From positions 231,250 to 295,249 of the forward strand of contig NZ_JAALLT010000001.1 of NCBI RefSeq assembly GCF_011059145.1: a stretch of 64,000 nt of DNA, given 5' to 3'. How positions within the stretch are numbered: position 1 is the stretch's first letter; each line of letters starts with the position of its first letter. This document shows positions 34,508 to 43,990 of this stretch, piece by piece. Below the pieces are notes generated by a model. It was not told the DNA's origin and did not search any database. It worked only from the letters and a program-made list of their open reading frames with translations. This DNA comes from Halalkalibaculum roseum (GTDB lineage: Bacteria > Bacteroidota > Rhodothermia > Balneolales > Balneolaceae). The position numbers and the translations under genes are program-made.

Positions 34508-35374
34508 ATGAGCTGGATAGCCGAATCTTATGCAAAAATCAATCTCGGACTCCATGTACTGGAGCGCCTTCCCACCGGCTACCATCGCATTGAAACCGGC
34601 TTCTGCTTCCTGGAGTGGAAAGATAAGTTTGAGATCGAGCAGGCTTCTGAAATGGAACTTGAACTTTCCGATGAGTCAATTCCTACCGATGACGGTAACC
34701 TGATAAACCAGGCCGTATCGGTGCTTCAGCGTTATGTGGGGCTGGAGAATAACTACCGGATTCAAGTGGAGAAGAATATACCTGCAGGCGCAGGCTTGGG
34801 AGGCGGTAGCAGCAATGCCGCCCTGACCCTTCGCATGCTCAACAAGATTGAAGAGCTTGGCCTGAGTAATGAGGACCTGATCGATTTAAGCAGGGATCTG
34901 GGAGCTGATGTACCTTTCTTCATCCGGGGAAAAACAGGCATAGGTAAAGGCATAGGTCATGAAATTGAAGAGATCGATATTCAGCCGGACCTTTGGATTG
35001 TAACTTGTTTCCCGAATGTGCAAAGCAGTACTCCCGAGGCCTATCGGTACTGCGAACCGAATCCGAATCCCGACTTCGAACTGGAAAGAGTTCTGACCGA
35101 AGAGGATCCGGAAGAGTGGCGATACATGCTATTCAATGACCTGGAGCAGTCAGTGTTTCAGCGCGTTCAGGTTTCGGGCAATTTGAAAGATCAATTCTAC
35201 GAATTCGGCGCTATCTATGCATCCATGACCGGAAGTGGCTCTGCGGTGTACGGTATATTTGAGCAAGATTTTGTTGCCATTAATGCCTATAATGGTCTGC
35301 TTGATCTGGACCTGCCGACAAATATCACCAGGCCGGGCTTTTCACCTGACTACGGCATTTACCGGAAAGAGTAA
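34508..35374 (+). CDS. ispE: 4-diphosphocytidyl-2-C-methyl-D-erythritol kinase
   Basis: GHMP kinase of the non-mevalonate isoprenoid pathway. SYAKINLGLHVLERLPTGYH is the N-terminal signature, PAGAGLGGGSSNAAL the ATP-binding glycine loop, and YASMTGSGSAVYGIF the C-terminal GHMP motif. 288 aa, normal length. Translation starts just after a long TGATAAC array, so ribosomes from the upstream cca message cannot read through. Confidence 0.95.
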   Translation: MSWIAESYAKINLGLHVLERLPTGYHRIETGFCFLEWKDKFEIEQASEMELELSDESIPTDDGNLINQAVSVLQRYVGLENNYRIQVEKNIPAGAGLGGGSSNAALTLRMLNKIEELGLSNEDLIDLSRDLGADVPFFIRGKTGIGKGIGHEIEEIDIQPDLWIVTCFPNVQSSTPEAYRYCEPNPNPDFELERVLTEEDPEEWRYMLFNDLEQSVFQRVQVSGNLKDQFYEFGAIYASMTGSGSAVYGIFEQDFVAINAYNGLLDLDLPTNITRPGFSPDYGIYRKE

Positions 35375-35381
35375 TACTAAC

Positions 35382-35464
35382 AGAACACGAATAAAACGGA
35401 TTTGAGAATTTTCTTTAGTTAGTGCGATAAATATCTCACCAAGATTCGCCTTATCAGTGTTCTA
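35382..35464. repeat. Inverted repeat, GAACAC/GTGTTC family (copy C)
   Basis: AGAACAC (35382-35388) and GTGTTCT (35457-35463) are the ends. AATAAAACGGATTTGAGAAT and AGATTCGCCTTATCA are the degenerate 9-10 bp units. It begins 8 bases after the ispE stop codon. Confidence 0.65.
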
Positions 35465-35490
35465 TTCAACGTTATTATAATTTTTATACT

Positions 35491-37953
35491 ATGGATACCG
35501 ATCTACAAGTAGCACCTCGAACCGGGATGGATGTGGATGCCTTTAAAAAGGATATCGAGCAGCACCTGCATTATACCCTGGCCAAAGATAAATTTTCCAC
35601 CACCCAGTGGGACAATTATCGCAGTGTCGTACTCAGCGTAATGGACCGCCTGCACGATCGCTGGATTGATACCCAACAGCGATATTATCGCGAGGAGTCG
35701 AAAAGAGTATACTACATTTCGATGGAGTTTTTGATTGGCCGCCTGATGGACAATATGCTGATCAACCTGGGTCTGCAGGATGTGGCTGCAGAAGCTTTCA
35801 AGGAAGTGGGCATGGATTACGACAAGATTCGTGAGGCGGAAGTGGACGCTGGTTTAGGCAACGGGGGACTGGGCAGACTGGCTGCCTGCTATCTCGATTC
35901 GATGGCAACTCTGGGGATACCGGCTATAGGTTATGGCATTCGTTACGATTACGGAATTTTTGACCAGGAAATTGAAAACGGCTGGCAGGTCGAAAAACCT
36001 GACCTGTGGCTCAAGTACGGATATCCCTGGGGCATCGTTCGTCCGAAAATCCAGCATCCCGTCAAATTTTATGGTGAAACTACTTCCTACGTGGATGATC
36101 AGGGTCGGGAGCATTTCGACTGGGTGAATACCCATGATGTGCAAGCCTTGGCCTACGATACACCAATCCCGGGCTACCGGAATGATGTGGTGAATCACCT
36201 TCGCCTCTGGAAGGCAGCTTCGTCTCATTTGTTTGACCTGAAAAGCTTCAACCAGGGAGAATATATTGAGGCTGTTCGTACAAACCTTCAGGAGGAAAAT
36301 ATTTCCCGCGTGCTCTATCCCAACGACAAGGTATTCAAGGGACAGGAGCTGAGATTGAAGCAGGAGTATTTCCTGGTATCTGCCTCTTTGCGGGATGCTT
36401 TTGAGCGGTTTAAAACCCAGTTCGATGATTTGCGAAAGATACCCCAAAAGATGGCCATTCAGTGCAACGATACGCATCCCAACCTGGCCATTCCCGAGCT
36501 GATGCGTCTTCTGATGGATGAGGAAAATTTGGAGTGGGAACAGAGCTGGGATATTGTCACTAAGACGATCAATTATACCAACCACACCCTTATGCCGGAA
36601 GCCCTGGAGCAGTGGCCGCTATCACTGATGTCGAATCTACTGCCCCGGCATACGCAAATCATCCGTGAGATAGATAGGAGATTTTTAAACTCAATTGAGG
36701 TTCAGGGCAACGGTGCCGATCACCGAAAGAATAGGATGCGCATTATCAGTAATGAGATGGACTCACGGGTCCGAATGGCGAATCTCGGTATCGTAGGTTC
36801 GCACAAGGTAAATGGGGTATCGGAAATCCACAGTGATCTGATGAAGAAAACCATCTTCAAGGATTTCTATGAAAAGTACCCGGAAAAATTCACCAACGTG
36901 ACGAACGGTATTACACCGCGACGCTGGCTCCGCCAGTGCAATCGAAAACTGGCTGATCTTATCTCTGAACACATAGGGGATGAATGGGTAACACATCTTG
37001 ACCAGCTGGAAAAAGTTGAGCCTCTGGCTGAGGATGACACGTTCAGGGAACAATTTGCCGAAATAAAACGCAAAAACAAGAAGCGTTTGGCCGATTATAT
37101 TGAAAGAGAGCTTGACGTAAAGGTCAACCCGGAATCAATATTTGACGTACAGATCAAAAGAATCCACGAGTACAAACGCCAGTTGATGGCAGCGTTTCAT
37201 GCCATTACGCTTTATAACCGTATCAAGGCAAATCCTGATGGTGACTTCACACCAAGGACTATCATCTTTGCCGGAAAAGCGGCGCCGGGCTACACCATGG
37301 CCAAACTCCATATCAAGCTGATTAATTGTGTGGCGGATAAGATCAATAATGATCCGGATATCGGAGATAAGCTGAAATGTGTTTTCTTGCCCAATTACAG
37401 TGTATCCCTTGCCGAGATTATGATTCCGGCGACCAATCTATCGGAGCAGATATCCACAGCTGGCATGGAAGCCTCGGGAACAGGAAATATGAAATTTGCT
37501 CTGAATGGTGCACTAACTATCGGTACGCTTGATGGAGCCAACATTGAAATCAGAGAACAGGTTGGGGACGAAAACATCTTTATTTTCGGACTCACCGTCG
37601 AAGATATAGACGAACTTCGCTCATCGGGTTATAATCCGAATGAGTATGTCGATGGCAATGAAGAGCTTCAAAAGATCATTGCCCAGCTAAGCAACGGGTT
37701 TTTCAGTCCTGAAGATGATACCGAAATATTCATGCCCATCATCAATGCGCTGCTAAATCAGGGCGATTATTTTATGGTGCTGGCTGATTATGATGCTTAT
37801 GTGAAAAAGCAGGAAGAGGTGGAAAAGGTATTCAATAATCCGGATGAGTGGAATCGGCGTGCCATCATCAATGTGGCCAATATGGGCCATTTCTCTTCCG
37901 ATCGGTCCATCCGCGACTACGCAGATGAAATATGGAAAGTGGATGTAAAATAA
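35491..37953 (+). CDS. glgP: Glycogen phosphorylase
   Basis: Releases glucose 1-phosphate from alpha-1,4-glucan using pyridoxal phosphate. The sequence is collinear with the maltodextrin/glycogen phosphorylase family (820 aa): YYISMEFLIGRLMDNML near the N-terminus, EAEVDAGLGNGGLGRLAACY, and the PLP-lysine block EASGTGNMKFALNGALTIGT near residue 665. Together with ppgK it suggests glycogen turnover, although the synthesis genes are not in the window. Confidence 0.96.
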   Translation: MDTDLQVAPRTGMDVDAFKKDIEQHLHYTLAKDKFSTTQWDNYRSVVLSVMDRLHDRWIDTQQRYYREESKRVYYISMEFLIGRLMDNMLINLGLQDVAAEAFKEVGMDYDKIREAEVDAGLGNGGLGRLAACYLDSMATLGIPAIGYGIRYDYGIFDQEIENGWQVEKPDLWLKYGYPWGIVRPKIQHPVKFYGETTSYVDDQGREHFDWVNTHDVQALAYDTPIPGYRNDVVNHLRLWKAASSHLFDLKSFNQGEYIEAVRTNLQEENISRVLYPNDKVFKGQELRLKQEYFLVSASLRDAFERFKTQFDDLRKIPQKMAIQCNDTHPNLAIPELMRLLMDEENLEWEQSWDIVTKTINYTNHTLMPEALEQWPLSLMSNLLPRHTQIIREIDRRFLNSIEVQGNGADHRKNRMRIISNEMDSRVRMANLGIVGSHKVNGVSEIHSDLMKKTIFKDFYEKYPEKFTNVTNGITPRRWLRQCNRKLADLISEHIGDEWVTHLDQLEKVEPLAEDDTFREQFAEIKRKNKKRLADYIERELDVKVNPESIFDVQIKRIHEYKRQLMAAFHAITLYNRIKANPDGDFTPRTIIFAGKAAPGYTMAKLHIKLINCVADKINNDPDIGDKLKCVFLPNYSVSLAEIMIPATNLSEQISTAGMEASGTGNMKFALNGALTIGTLDGANIEIREQVGDENIFIFGLTVEDIDELRSSGYNPNEYVDGNEELQKIIAQLSNGFFSPEDDTEIFMPIINALLNQGDYFMVLADYDAYVKKQEEVEKVFNNPDEWNRRAIINVANMGHFSSDRSIRDYADEIWKVDVK

Positions 37954-38046
37954 TAGAACACAGATTATTACTGATTGATTAGATGTACGCAGATAAAATA
38001 TTTATTCTGCGTACATCCGCTTAATCAGTGTATTCCGTGTTCCATA
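37954..38046. repeat. Inverted repeat, GAACAC/GTGTTC family (copy D)
   Basis: The ends TAGAACAC (37954-37961) and GTGTTCCATA (38037-38046) frame the gap between the convergent glgP and helicase genes. The interior contains a strong perfect hairpin, described separately. Confidence 0.7.
37982..38017. terminator. Perfect 12-bp hairpin, possible bidirectional terminator
   Basis: GATGTACGCAGA (37982-37993) pairs exactly with TCTGCGTACATC (38006-38017) around a 12-base A/T loop. It sits between two convergent stop codons. A U-tract is missing on both sides, so it may instead stabilise mRNA ends. Confidence 0.55.
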
Positions 38047-38051
38047 TTCTC

Positions 38052-39671
38052 TTAAGCCGGTTTAGCAATTTCTACAGTTACCGAGTTCCCCCGATAATTT
38101 ACGTTTCTTGAAAAAGCTCCAAGTATAGTATCCGTATGTTGAACATCGGCTTCAAAAAAGGAGAAGGAGCCCATGAGGTCGATCTTGCCGATATCAATGC
38201 CATCCGTTCGGGTTTCATCATTGATCATTCCGATCAGATGACCCGGTTTCAGGTTATGCTTCTTGCCCAGGTTGATAAAGAATCGCTCATACCCGGTTTC
38301 AGCAATATTATTGTGACCTCTTGATTTGGTCTTTGCATTGCCGTTAGTAGGGTGTGATTCATTCGCAGGGCTTGATTTTTCAAGCGAACCGTTAAATTTC
38401 ACAGCCAAAAACTGTCGCAACAGTTCTTCTTTGCTTAAATCTTCCAGCTCATTCATAATTGTCGGCATGATTTGATCAACCTTGCCTTTGGGTACGTCGG
38501 TTGATTTTACTTTATCCACCCAGTCGGTAATCTGCATTTGCTGAATATCCATGGCGGTAGGTACTTCCATGTATTCGAACTTTTGTTTGATGGTCTTTTC
38601 TATCTGGCGGATTTTACCTTTCTCGTTATTCTGTACAATTGCGATAGAAATCCCGTTTTTCCCGGCACGTCCTGTACGTCCGCTTCTGTGGGTATAGCTC
38701 TCCAGATCATCGGGAATCTGGTAGTTAATAATATGCGTCAAGTCTTCCACATCAATGCCGCGGGATGCCACATCGGTGGCGACCATGAGACGGACTTGCT
38801 TGCTGCGAAACCTTTTCATGACACGATCTCTCTGCGACTGTGATAGATCACCATTTATGTAATCCGCTTTATAACCGTCATTTGCCAACTTTCTGGCTAC
38901 GTTTTCGGTATCTCTGCGGGTTCGGCAAAATATGATACCATACATATCTGAATTCACATCGATCAATCTTGTCAAGGCTTCGTAGCGATTACGAGAGGCA
39001 GCAACAACGTATTTGTGAGTGACATTATCAGAACCTGCATTTCTTGTACCGACCGTTTTTCGTATCGGGTTATCCATATAGCGGTTCGCAATGCGCTCTA
39101 CGGAATTCGGCATGGTAGCAGAAAACAGCCATGTTTTATAGTTCTTGGGCAGGGTATCAAAAATGGCATTGAGATCGTTTTGAAAGCCCATGTTTAGAAG
39201 CTCATCGGCTTCATCTAATACTACAGTTTTAATGGCTGAAGTATCAATTTTGCCCCTTCTAAGCAGATCCAGTAACCTTCCGGGAGTAGCGGCGATAATT
39301 TGTACACCTCTTTTAAGGGCTTGTATCTGTTTATTAATGCTGCTGCCGCCATAGACCGCTAGTGTGCTAATCTGGTGCTGATTGCTTGAAAAGTCCTTAA
39401 TATCTTTGGTGATCTGTATGCACAGCTCCCTCGTTGGGGAGAGGACAAGTGCCTGTGGCTTGTTGATAGAGTGATCGGTTTTCTGTACCAGTGGGAGTCC
39501 GAATGCGGCTGTTTTCCCGGTTCCGGTTTGTGCCAGTGCAACCACGTCGGTTTGCTGGTTTAATAAAGTGGGTATTACTTCCTTTTGTACGGGCATGGGT
39601 TCCGTAAAACCAAGTTGGCGTACGGCTTCTACGATGGGCGCAGAAAGGCCCAGTTCTTGAAATGTATTCAT
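38052..39671 (-). CDS. DEAD-box RNA helicase of the DbpA/CsdA type
   Basis: ATP-dependent RNA helicase. Q motif (FQELGLSAPIVEAVRQLGF), ALAQTGTGKTAAFGLPL, TPGRLLDLL, VLDEADELLNMGF, FSATMP, HRSGRTGRAG. The C-terminal 80 residues (YERFFINLGKKHNLKPGHLI) match the DbpA RNA-binding domain, suggesting a role in ribosome assembly. The 294 bases upstream contain an 8-bp inverted repeat (ACGATATG at 39697-39704, CATATCGT at 39743-39750) and may form a structured leader. Confidence 0.93.
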   Translation of the reverse strand: MNTFQELGLSAPIVEAVRQLGFTEPMPVQKEVIPTLLNQQTDVVALAQTGTGKTAAFGLPLVQKTDHSINKPQALVLSPTRELCIQITKDIKDFSSNQHQISTLAVYGGSSINKQIQALKRGVQIIAATPGRLLDLLRRGKIDTSAIKTVVLDEADELLNMGFQNDLNAIFDTLPKNYKTWLFSATMPNSVERIANRYMDNPIRKTVGTRNAGSDNVTHKYVVAASRNRYEALTRLIDVNSDMYGIIFCRTRRDTENVARKLANDGYKADYINGDLSQSQRDRVMKRFRSKQVRLMVATDVASRGIDVEDLTHIINYQIPDDLESYTHRSGRTGRAGKNGISIAIVQNNEKGKIRQIEKTIKQKFEYMEVPTAMDIQQMQITDWVDKVKSTDVPKGKVDQIMPTIMNELEDLSKEELLRQFLAVKFNGSLEKSSPANESHPTNGNAKTKSRGHNNIAETGYERFFINLGKKHNLKPGHLIGMINDETRTDGIDIGKIDLMGSFSFFEADVQHTDTILGAFSRNVNYRGNSVTVEIAKPA

Positions 39672-39965
39672 TAGAATAATTGGATTATATGTATTTACGA
39701 TATGCGCTCTTTGATTGACTCTGTAGCGGCTGTGCAGTCGGACATATCGTTTTCAACATACGTTGAGGAAGGATAGCGGTATAAACTTTATGGGCACTCC
39801 GGCAGCTATATAAGGCAGCCAAAAAAACACTTGTACGTGATGTACGGCGCACAAGGTACGCTAAATAAATGAGAAATCAGAGAAATCTTTTAATTTACTA
39901 CACTATTGATAGCCGTATCCGGATTTGATACATTAATTGCACATACAAACAAAACCTGTCATAGT

Positions 39966-40391
39966 ATGGCCTTAAAAACAGAAAACTGCCTGTACTTTCA
40001 AACCAATAGTCTTTCCCGCATCCTTTCGGGCATGGCGGATGACGTGTTCAGGGATGTGGGTCTGTCACCCAGTCATGCTTTTCTGCTTATGACAGTAAAT
40101 GATGAACCGGGAATTCAACCGTCCCAGCTAAGTGAGTTGCTTCGATTAAGTCCATCCACGATTACCCGTCTCATTGAGAAGATGGAATACCAGGGATACC
40201 TGGAGAGAGCTTCAGAAGGAAGAGCCACGCATGTTCACCCAACTGATAAGTGCCGGGATAAAGATGCTGATCTTAGGGAAGCGTGGGAAGCACTGAAAGA
40301 TCGTTACACTCAAAAACTGGGTGAACGCTATACCGAAGTTCTTACAGAGATGGCCGTTAAGGCTAAAGATCAACTGGAGAGTGAGAACTAG
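39966..40391 (+). CDS. MarR-family transcriptional regulator
   Basis: A 141-residue winged-helix regulator: LSELLRLSPSTITRLIEKME is the helix-turn-helix and YLERASEGRATHVHPTDK the wing. I start at the ATG at 39966 (MALKTENCLYF), which gives the usual length. An in-frame ATG at 39906 would add 20 unlikely residues. Cys7 near the N-terminus could sense electrophiles, as in redox-responsive MarR proteins, but this is a guess. It heads, in the opposite orientation, a run of electrophile-detoxification genes. Confidence 0.85.
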   Translation: MALKTENCLYFQTNSLSRILSGMADDVFRDVGLSPSHAFLLMTVNDEPGIQPSQLSELLRLSPSTITRLIEKMEYQGYLERASEGRATHVHPTDKCRDKDADLREAWEALKDRYTQKLGERYTEVLTEMAVKAKDQLESEN

Positions 40392-40431
40392 TTGTATGTG
40401 CAAGCATCATACTTTAGCTATGATCAGCACT

Positions 40432-42003
40432 TTAATTGCTTAGCTCCGGACTAAATATCATGTTGTCAGGATTTATATCATCTGACAGGCTTAATTCAGC
40501 AAGTTTTCTTCCCGCCTGGGTAATGGGCAGGCAGACGGCACTGGCACCGGCTTCACCGAGTGCCTTGAATTCCTCGTCACGCATAGTCAGTGCAAAGATG
40601 GTACCTTCAAAGTTATTCTGACGCATGTAGCGGGTGGCATTGACTTTTGCTTCCGGGGTACCGATAGCCAGGATGACGGACTTAATTCCTTTCAGGTTCA
40701 GATTGTTCCACAGTTCAACATCCTGCATGTCACCGTAAATCACTCTCCTTCCTTCCGAAAGATTTCGTTCAATGCGGGCAGGGTCAATATCCATGCCTAC
40801 TACATGTTTTTCTTCTCTCTTCAGGCGGTCGTACGCTGCTTTACCTGCATTACCCATGCCAACTACCAGGTATTCGGCAGATCCCAGTGATATGATTTGC
40901 TGGTCGGGATGACGCACGTCACGTTCAAAGCGGGAGAGGGCCATTTCAAATTTTTGCCACAGCTCCTCTTCCCAAATAGAAAGGGGGGCATTTAAAGCGA
41001 ATGAGATTGCAGTGAGCAAAGCAAAGGCTACCACCACACCCGAGGGAATGAAACCTGCAGCTGCTGCCACCGAACCGGCAATCAGGGTAAACTCACTATA
41101 GGATGTCAGCGAAACGGTAGCCACAAAAGAAGTTCTGGCACGAAGTCTGAACAATAGCATCAGGGCAAAAAAGAGTAGGGCTTTAAGCGGAAGTACAGCA
41201 AGTGCGGCCATAGCCAGGTAGAAATCCTGAAGACTTGGTAATCCCGCCAGTCCTACTTCCAAAAAGAAGCCTACCAGAAATGCCTCTTTGAGTCCCCAGA
41301 GTTTTTTTGAAAGCTCATCGGCAACCTTATGTCCCGATAACAGCATGCCGGCTATCAGAGCGCCGAGTTCTGAAGAGAGGCCGAGTCCATCGAATAAAGC
41401 ACCGCCGCCAAGGGCCAGCATCAGCGCAAAAAGAAGTTTCAATTCTTCCTCATCGCTCAATTCAACCAGTTTGATAATGCCCGGTCTGATTAGCGGCAGA
41501 CCCAGAAGAGCCAGGCTCCAGGGAGAAGGTGCGGTGCCGCTGGTAAGCCCGAGTAGTATGATAGCAACGATATCCTGGAGGATAAGAATACCGATTGCGA
41601 CACGCCCATGAAAGGCGCCCAGCTCCCCACGCCGTTCCAGGTTTTTGGCTGTAAGCACGGTACTAGAAAAGCTCAATACGATGGCAATGATAATAGCGGC
41701 AATGATATCGTAGCCGAAGGCAAGTGCAACAGGTACAAAGATTCCGGTACTTACCAACAGGTGTATACCACCGGTTCCCAGCACCTCTTTGCGAATGATG
41801 TTTTTGAGCCGCAGATGTAAACCTACGGTGAAAAGAAGAAAGATAACCCCGAGGTGTGCAATTTCATGGAGCGCGGCCCCGGCTTCATATCCGTAAGCCG
41901 AGAGAGCTGCTCCGGCAGCCAGATAACCGACCAGCGGCGGAAGCTTGATACGGGAAACCAGCATCCCGAAAATAAATGCAACCCCAACCCAAAGTATGTC
42001 CAT
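40432..42003 (-). CDS. Kef-type cation:proton antiporter with NAD-binding (RCK/TrkA-N) domain
   Basis: About eleven to twelve membrane segments fill the first 350 residues (for example GYLAAGAALSAYGYEAGAAL and IIAIVLSFSSTVLTAKNLE). A cytoplasmic Rossmann domain follows, YLVVGMGNAGKAAYDRLKRE through VILAIGTPEAK. This is the arrangement of KefB/KefC, which open when electrophiles are conjugated to glutathione and acidify the cytoplasm protectively. Its placement among detoxification genes fits that role, but gating is not shown by sequence. Confidence 0.85.
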   Translation of the reverse strand: MDILWVGVAFIFGMLVSRIKLPPLVGYLAAGAALSAYGYEAGAALHEIAHLGVIFLLFTVGLHLRLKNIIRKEVLGTGGIHLLVSTGIFVPVALAFGYDIIAAIIIAIVLSFSSTVLTAKNLERRGELGAFHGRVAIGILILQDIVAIILLGLTSGTAPSPWSLALLGLPLIRPGIIKLVELSDEEELKLLFALMLALGGGALFDGLGLSSELGALIAGMLLSGHKVADELSKKLWGLKEAFLVGFFLEVGLAGLPSLQDFYLAMAALAVLPLKALLFFALMLLFRLRARTSFVATVSLTSYSEFTLIAGSVAAAAGFIPSGVVVAFALLTAISFALNAPLSIWEEELWQKFEMALSRFERDVRHPDQQIISLGSAEYLVVGMGNAGKAAYDRLKREEKHVVGMDIDPARIERNLSEGRRVIYGDMQDVELWNNLNLKGIKSVILAIGTPEAKVNATRYMRQNNFEGTIFALTMRDEEFKALGEAGASAVCLPITQAGRKLAELSLSDDINPDNMIFSPELSN

Positions 42004-42146
42004 TACGCAAAACCGAGATTTTAAATTTTTCGCAAGATTAGGCTAAAAGAAATAGTAGTCAAGTTTTGATAGAATACAGATTATTCGGGTACAATAGATT
42101 TTTACAGGTTATATATCCCATATAGACTTTTATAAGCTGTGTTCAG

Positions 42147-42833
42147 TCACTCGGACTTTTCCCTTTTAACCAGACGGTCGAGCAAGCGGTCTATATGCCT
42201 GATCTCATCTTCGTTTACGGTGTGACCCATTCCCGGATATATTTTTTTGGTAACATCGGCACCCAGCGCTTTTAGAATCTCAGCCGTTTTGTCGACGCGT
42301 TCCTGGGGAATGTGCGGGTCATAATCGCTGCATCCCATAAAAACGGGCGTACCTTCAAAAGAGCCGATATAGTTATCCCCGCTCACTTCCGGGCCAATCA
42401 ATCCGCCGCTGAGTATGGCCAGCCCACCGTATCGCTGGGGATGTCGTGCTGCAAACTCAGAACTGAGGCAGGCACCTTGTGAAAAACCGAGCAGCACAAT
42501 TTTATTTGTCGCAATACCCGCTTTATTGAGCGAGCGAATCTCATCGTGGATTGCCTGGAGTCCGCTCGATATTCCGGGCTGATTTTGCTCTTTGGGAGCA
42601 AGAAATGAATTGGGATACCAGGTGTGCCGGTCAGCCTGGATGGCACGATAGTGAATGCCATCATGCTGAAATTCATCAGCAAATAATAGCATGCTCTCGG
42701 CACTTGCACCTCGCCCATGGACCAATATCATGGCTGCATCAGCTTCTTCAGCAGTAACACCGGCCTTGGATACCGGTTTACCCTGATGGGGACCGTGAAA
42801 GGGATTGTCGGGATCAACTCGGAATAGTGACAT
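42147..42833 (-). CDS. Phospholipase/carboxylesterase-family hydrolase (MhqD-like)
   Basis: A 228-residue alpha/beta hydrolase. Nucleophile elbow GFSQGACLSSEFAARHP, Asp in MGCSDYDPHIP and His in YPGMGHTVNEDE complete the triad. The family includes Bacillus MhqD, encoded with ring-cleaving dioxygenases in the MhqR regulon. Here too it lies next to two such dioxygenases. The substrate is unknown. Confidence 0.82.
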   Translation of the reverse strand: MSLFRVDPDNPFHGPHQGKPVSKAGVTAEEADAAMILVHGRGASAESMLLFADEFQHDGIHYRAIQADRHTWYPNSFLAPKEQNQPGISSGLQAIHDEIRSLNKAGIATNKIVLLGFSQGACLSSEFAARHPQRYGGLAILSGGLIGPEVSGDNYIGSFEGTPVFMGCSDYDPHIPQERVDKTAEILKALGADVTKKIYPGMGHTVNEDEIRHIDRLLDRLVKREKSE

Positions 42834-42870
42834 TGTGCTTATATTTTAATTTAGAATTTTTAGTTGCTCG

Positions 42871-42947
42871 CAGAAGGCAGAAGGCAGAAGGCCGAAGGCA
42901 GAAGGCAGAAATTCTGACTCCTGAATTCTGAACCTGCAACCTGTTGT
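42871..42947. repeat. Eleven contiguous heptads
   Basis: CAGAAGG x3, CCGAAGG, CAGAAGG, CAGAAAT, TCTGACT, CCTGAAT, TCTGAAC, CTGCAAC, CTGTTGT: 77 bases in exact 7-bp register. The first half is purine-rich and the second is a diverged reverse complement, so the strand can fold back. It fills the gap between the esterase and the first dioxygenase and ends 3 bases from that gene's stop codon. Confidence 0.75.
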
Positions 42948-42950
42948 CCA

Positions 42951-43892
42951 TTAAGCCTCAATCTCTGGAAGTCTTTTTTCAATGAGGTCACGTCGTGACT
43001 CCAGCCAGGGCGGCAGTATCAGTTTCTCACCAAGATGCTCGGGATCTTCATCAACCGCATAGCCGGGTCCGTCGCTGGCCATTTCAAACAGCACACCTCC
43101 GGGAGTTTGGTAATACACCGATTTAAACCAGTGTCGATCAATAATTTGAGTTGGCGAAAGTCCCATGTTTTGCACTTTGCGGCGCATTTCATCCAGTTCT
43201 TCTTCATCCTTTGCCCGGAATGCAACATGATGAATAATACCTCTGCCATTGCTTCCTGATTCCGGCTTCACGGTTTCGATGAGTACCTTGCTTCCGATAG
43301 GGGCATCTGTCGTATATAGGCTACCCTGTTCGTTAGAATCAGTTTTGCTGAAACCCAGAATACTTTCCAATATTTCTGCTGTCGGTTTTTCCTGAGTCAG
43401 TTTCAGAGTCGTTCCCCAAAATCCCCTTATGGCATTCTCTTTTGAAACTGTACCCTGCCAGCTTGATTCTTCAGCAGGATTGAGATTGTTATCTTCAAAA
43501 ACGAGTTCCAATGAAAGGCCATCCGGATCTTCAAAGGGGAGAACAGTCAGACCGAAGCGTTCAAAAGGATCTCCGTGCGGTACGGATAATTCATCGAACC
43601 TGTTTTCCCAGAACTCGAGAGAATTTTCAGGTGTCGAAAAGGAAACCGCAACGGCTTCGCCGGAACCGGGATCTCCTTTGACGGCTCTGGGCCAAGGGAA
43701 AAATGTGAGGCTGGAACCGGGGGTTGCCGAGGCGTTTCCGTAAAAAAGGTGATAGGTGCCGGGATCATCCTGGTTTACTGATTTTTTAACCATGCGTAAA
43801 CCGAGGGTTTTAACGTAAAAATCAACGTTTTGCCTGGGGTTGCCCGCCATTACGGTAATATGGTGAATTCCTTTCTGGTGTTTTTTCATCAC
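42951..43892 (-). CDS. Ring-cleaving dioxygenase of the glyoxalase/VOC family (MhqO-like)
   Basis: A two-domain vicinal-oxygen-chelate protein (313 aa). Metal ligands are in GIHHITVMAGNPRQNVDFY, IIHHVAFRAKDEEEL and GGVLFEMASDGPG. Family members open dihydroxy-aromatic rings such as hydroquinones, removing quinone precursors. The gene is paralogous to the next one upstream, sharing most of these blocks. Confidence 0.85.
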   Translation of the reverse strand: MMKKHQKGIHHITVMAGNPRQNVDFYVKTLGLRMVKKSVNQDDPGTYHLFYGNASATPGSSLTFFPWPRAVKGDPGSGEAVAVSFSTPENSLEFWENRFDELSVPHGDPFERFGLTVLPFEDPDGLSLELVFEDNNLNPAEESSWQGTVSKENAIRGFWGTTLKLTQEKPTAEILESILGFSKTDSNEQGSLYTTDAPIGSKVLIETVKPESGSNGRGIIHHVAFRAKDEEELDEMRRKVQNMGLSPTQIIDRHWFKSVYYQTPGGVLFEMASDGPGYAVDEDPEHLGEKLILPPWLESRRDLIEKRLPEIEA

Positions 43893-43917
43893 TTATATAA
43901 TTTGGTTGACTTCATTA

Positions 43918-43990
43918 ATGAACACAGATAAACAATATTTTTCTCATTCCATGTAAATCAGTTCACCCCGTTTTATCCGTGTACCATAAC
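43918..43990. repeat. Inverted repeat, GAACAC/GTGTTC family (copy F, degenerate)
   Basis: The left end is ATGAACACAGATAAACAA and the right end CGTTTTATCCGTGTACCAT. The right arm overlaps the final codons (MVHG-stop) of the next gene, just as copy B overlaps the NUDIX stop. Confidence 0.55.

Noticed and set aside
34364-34585. Minus-strand open frame of 73 codons with repeated SVISYQL
   Set aside because: It is only the reverse reading of the TGATAAC tandem array, kept open because the complement of the unit has no stop. It overlaps the start of ispE and has no leader.
39780-39880. Degenerate inverted repeat (CTTGTACGTGATGTACGGCGCACAAG)-like stretch before the MarR gene
   Set aside because: The pairing is broken and short; it is not clearly above chance for this length of intergenic DNA.
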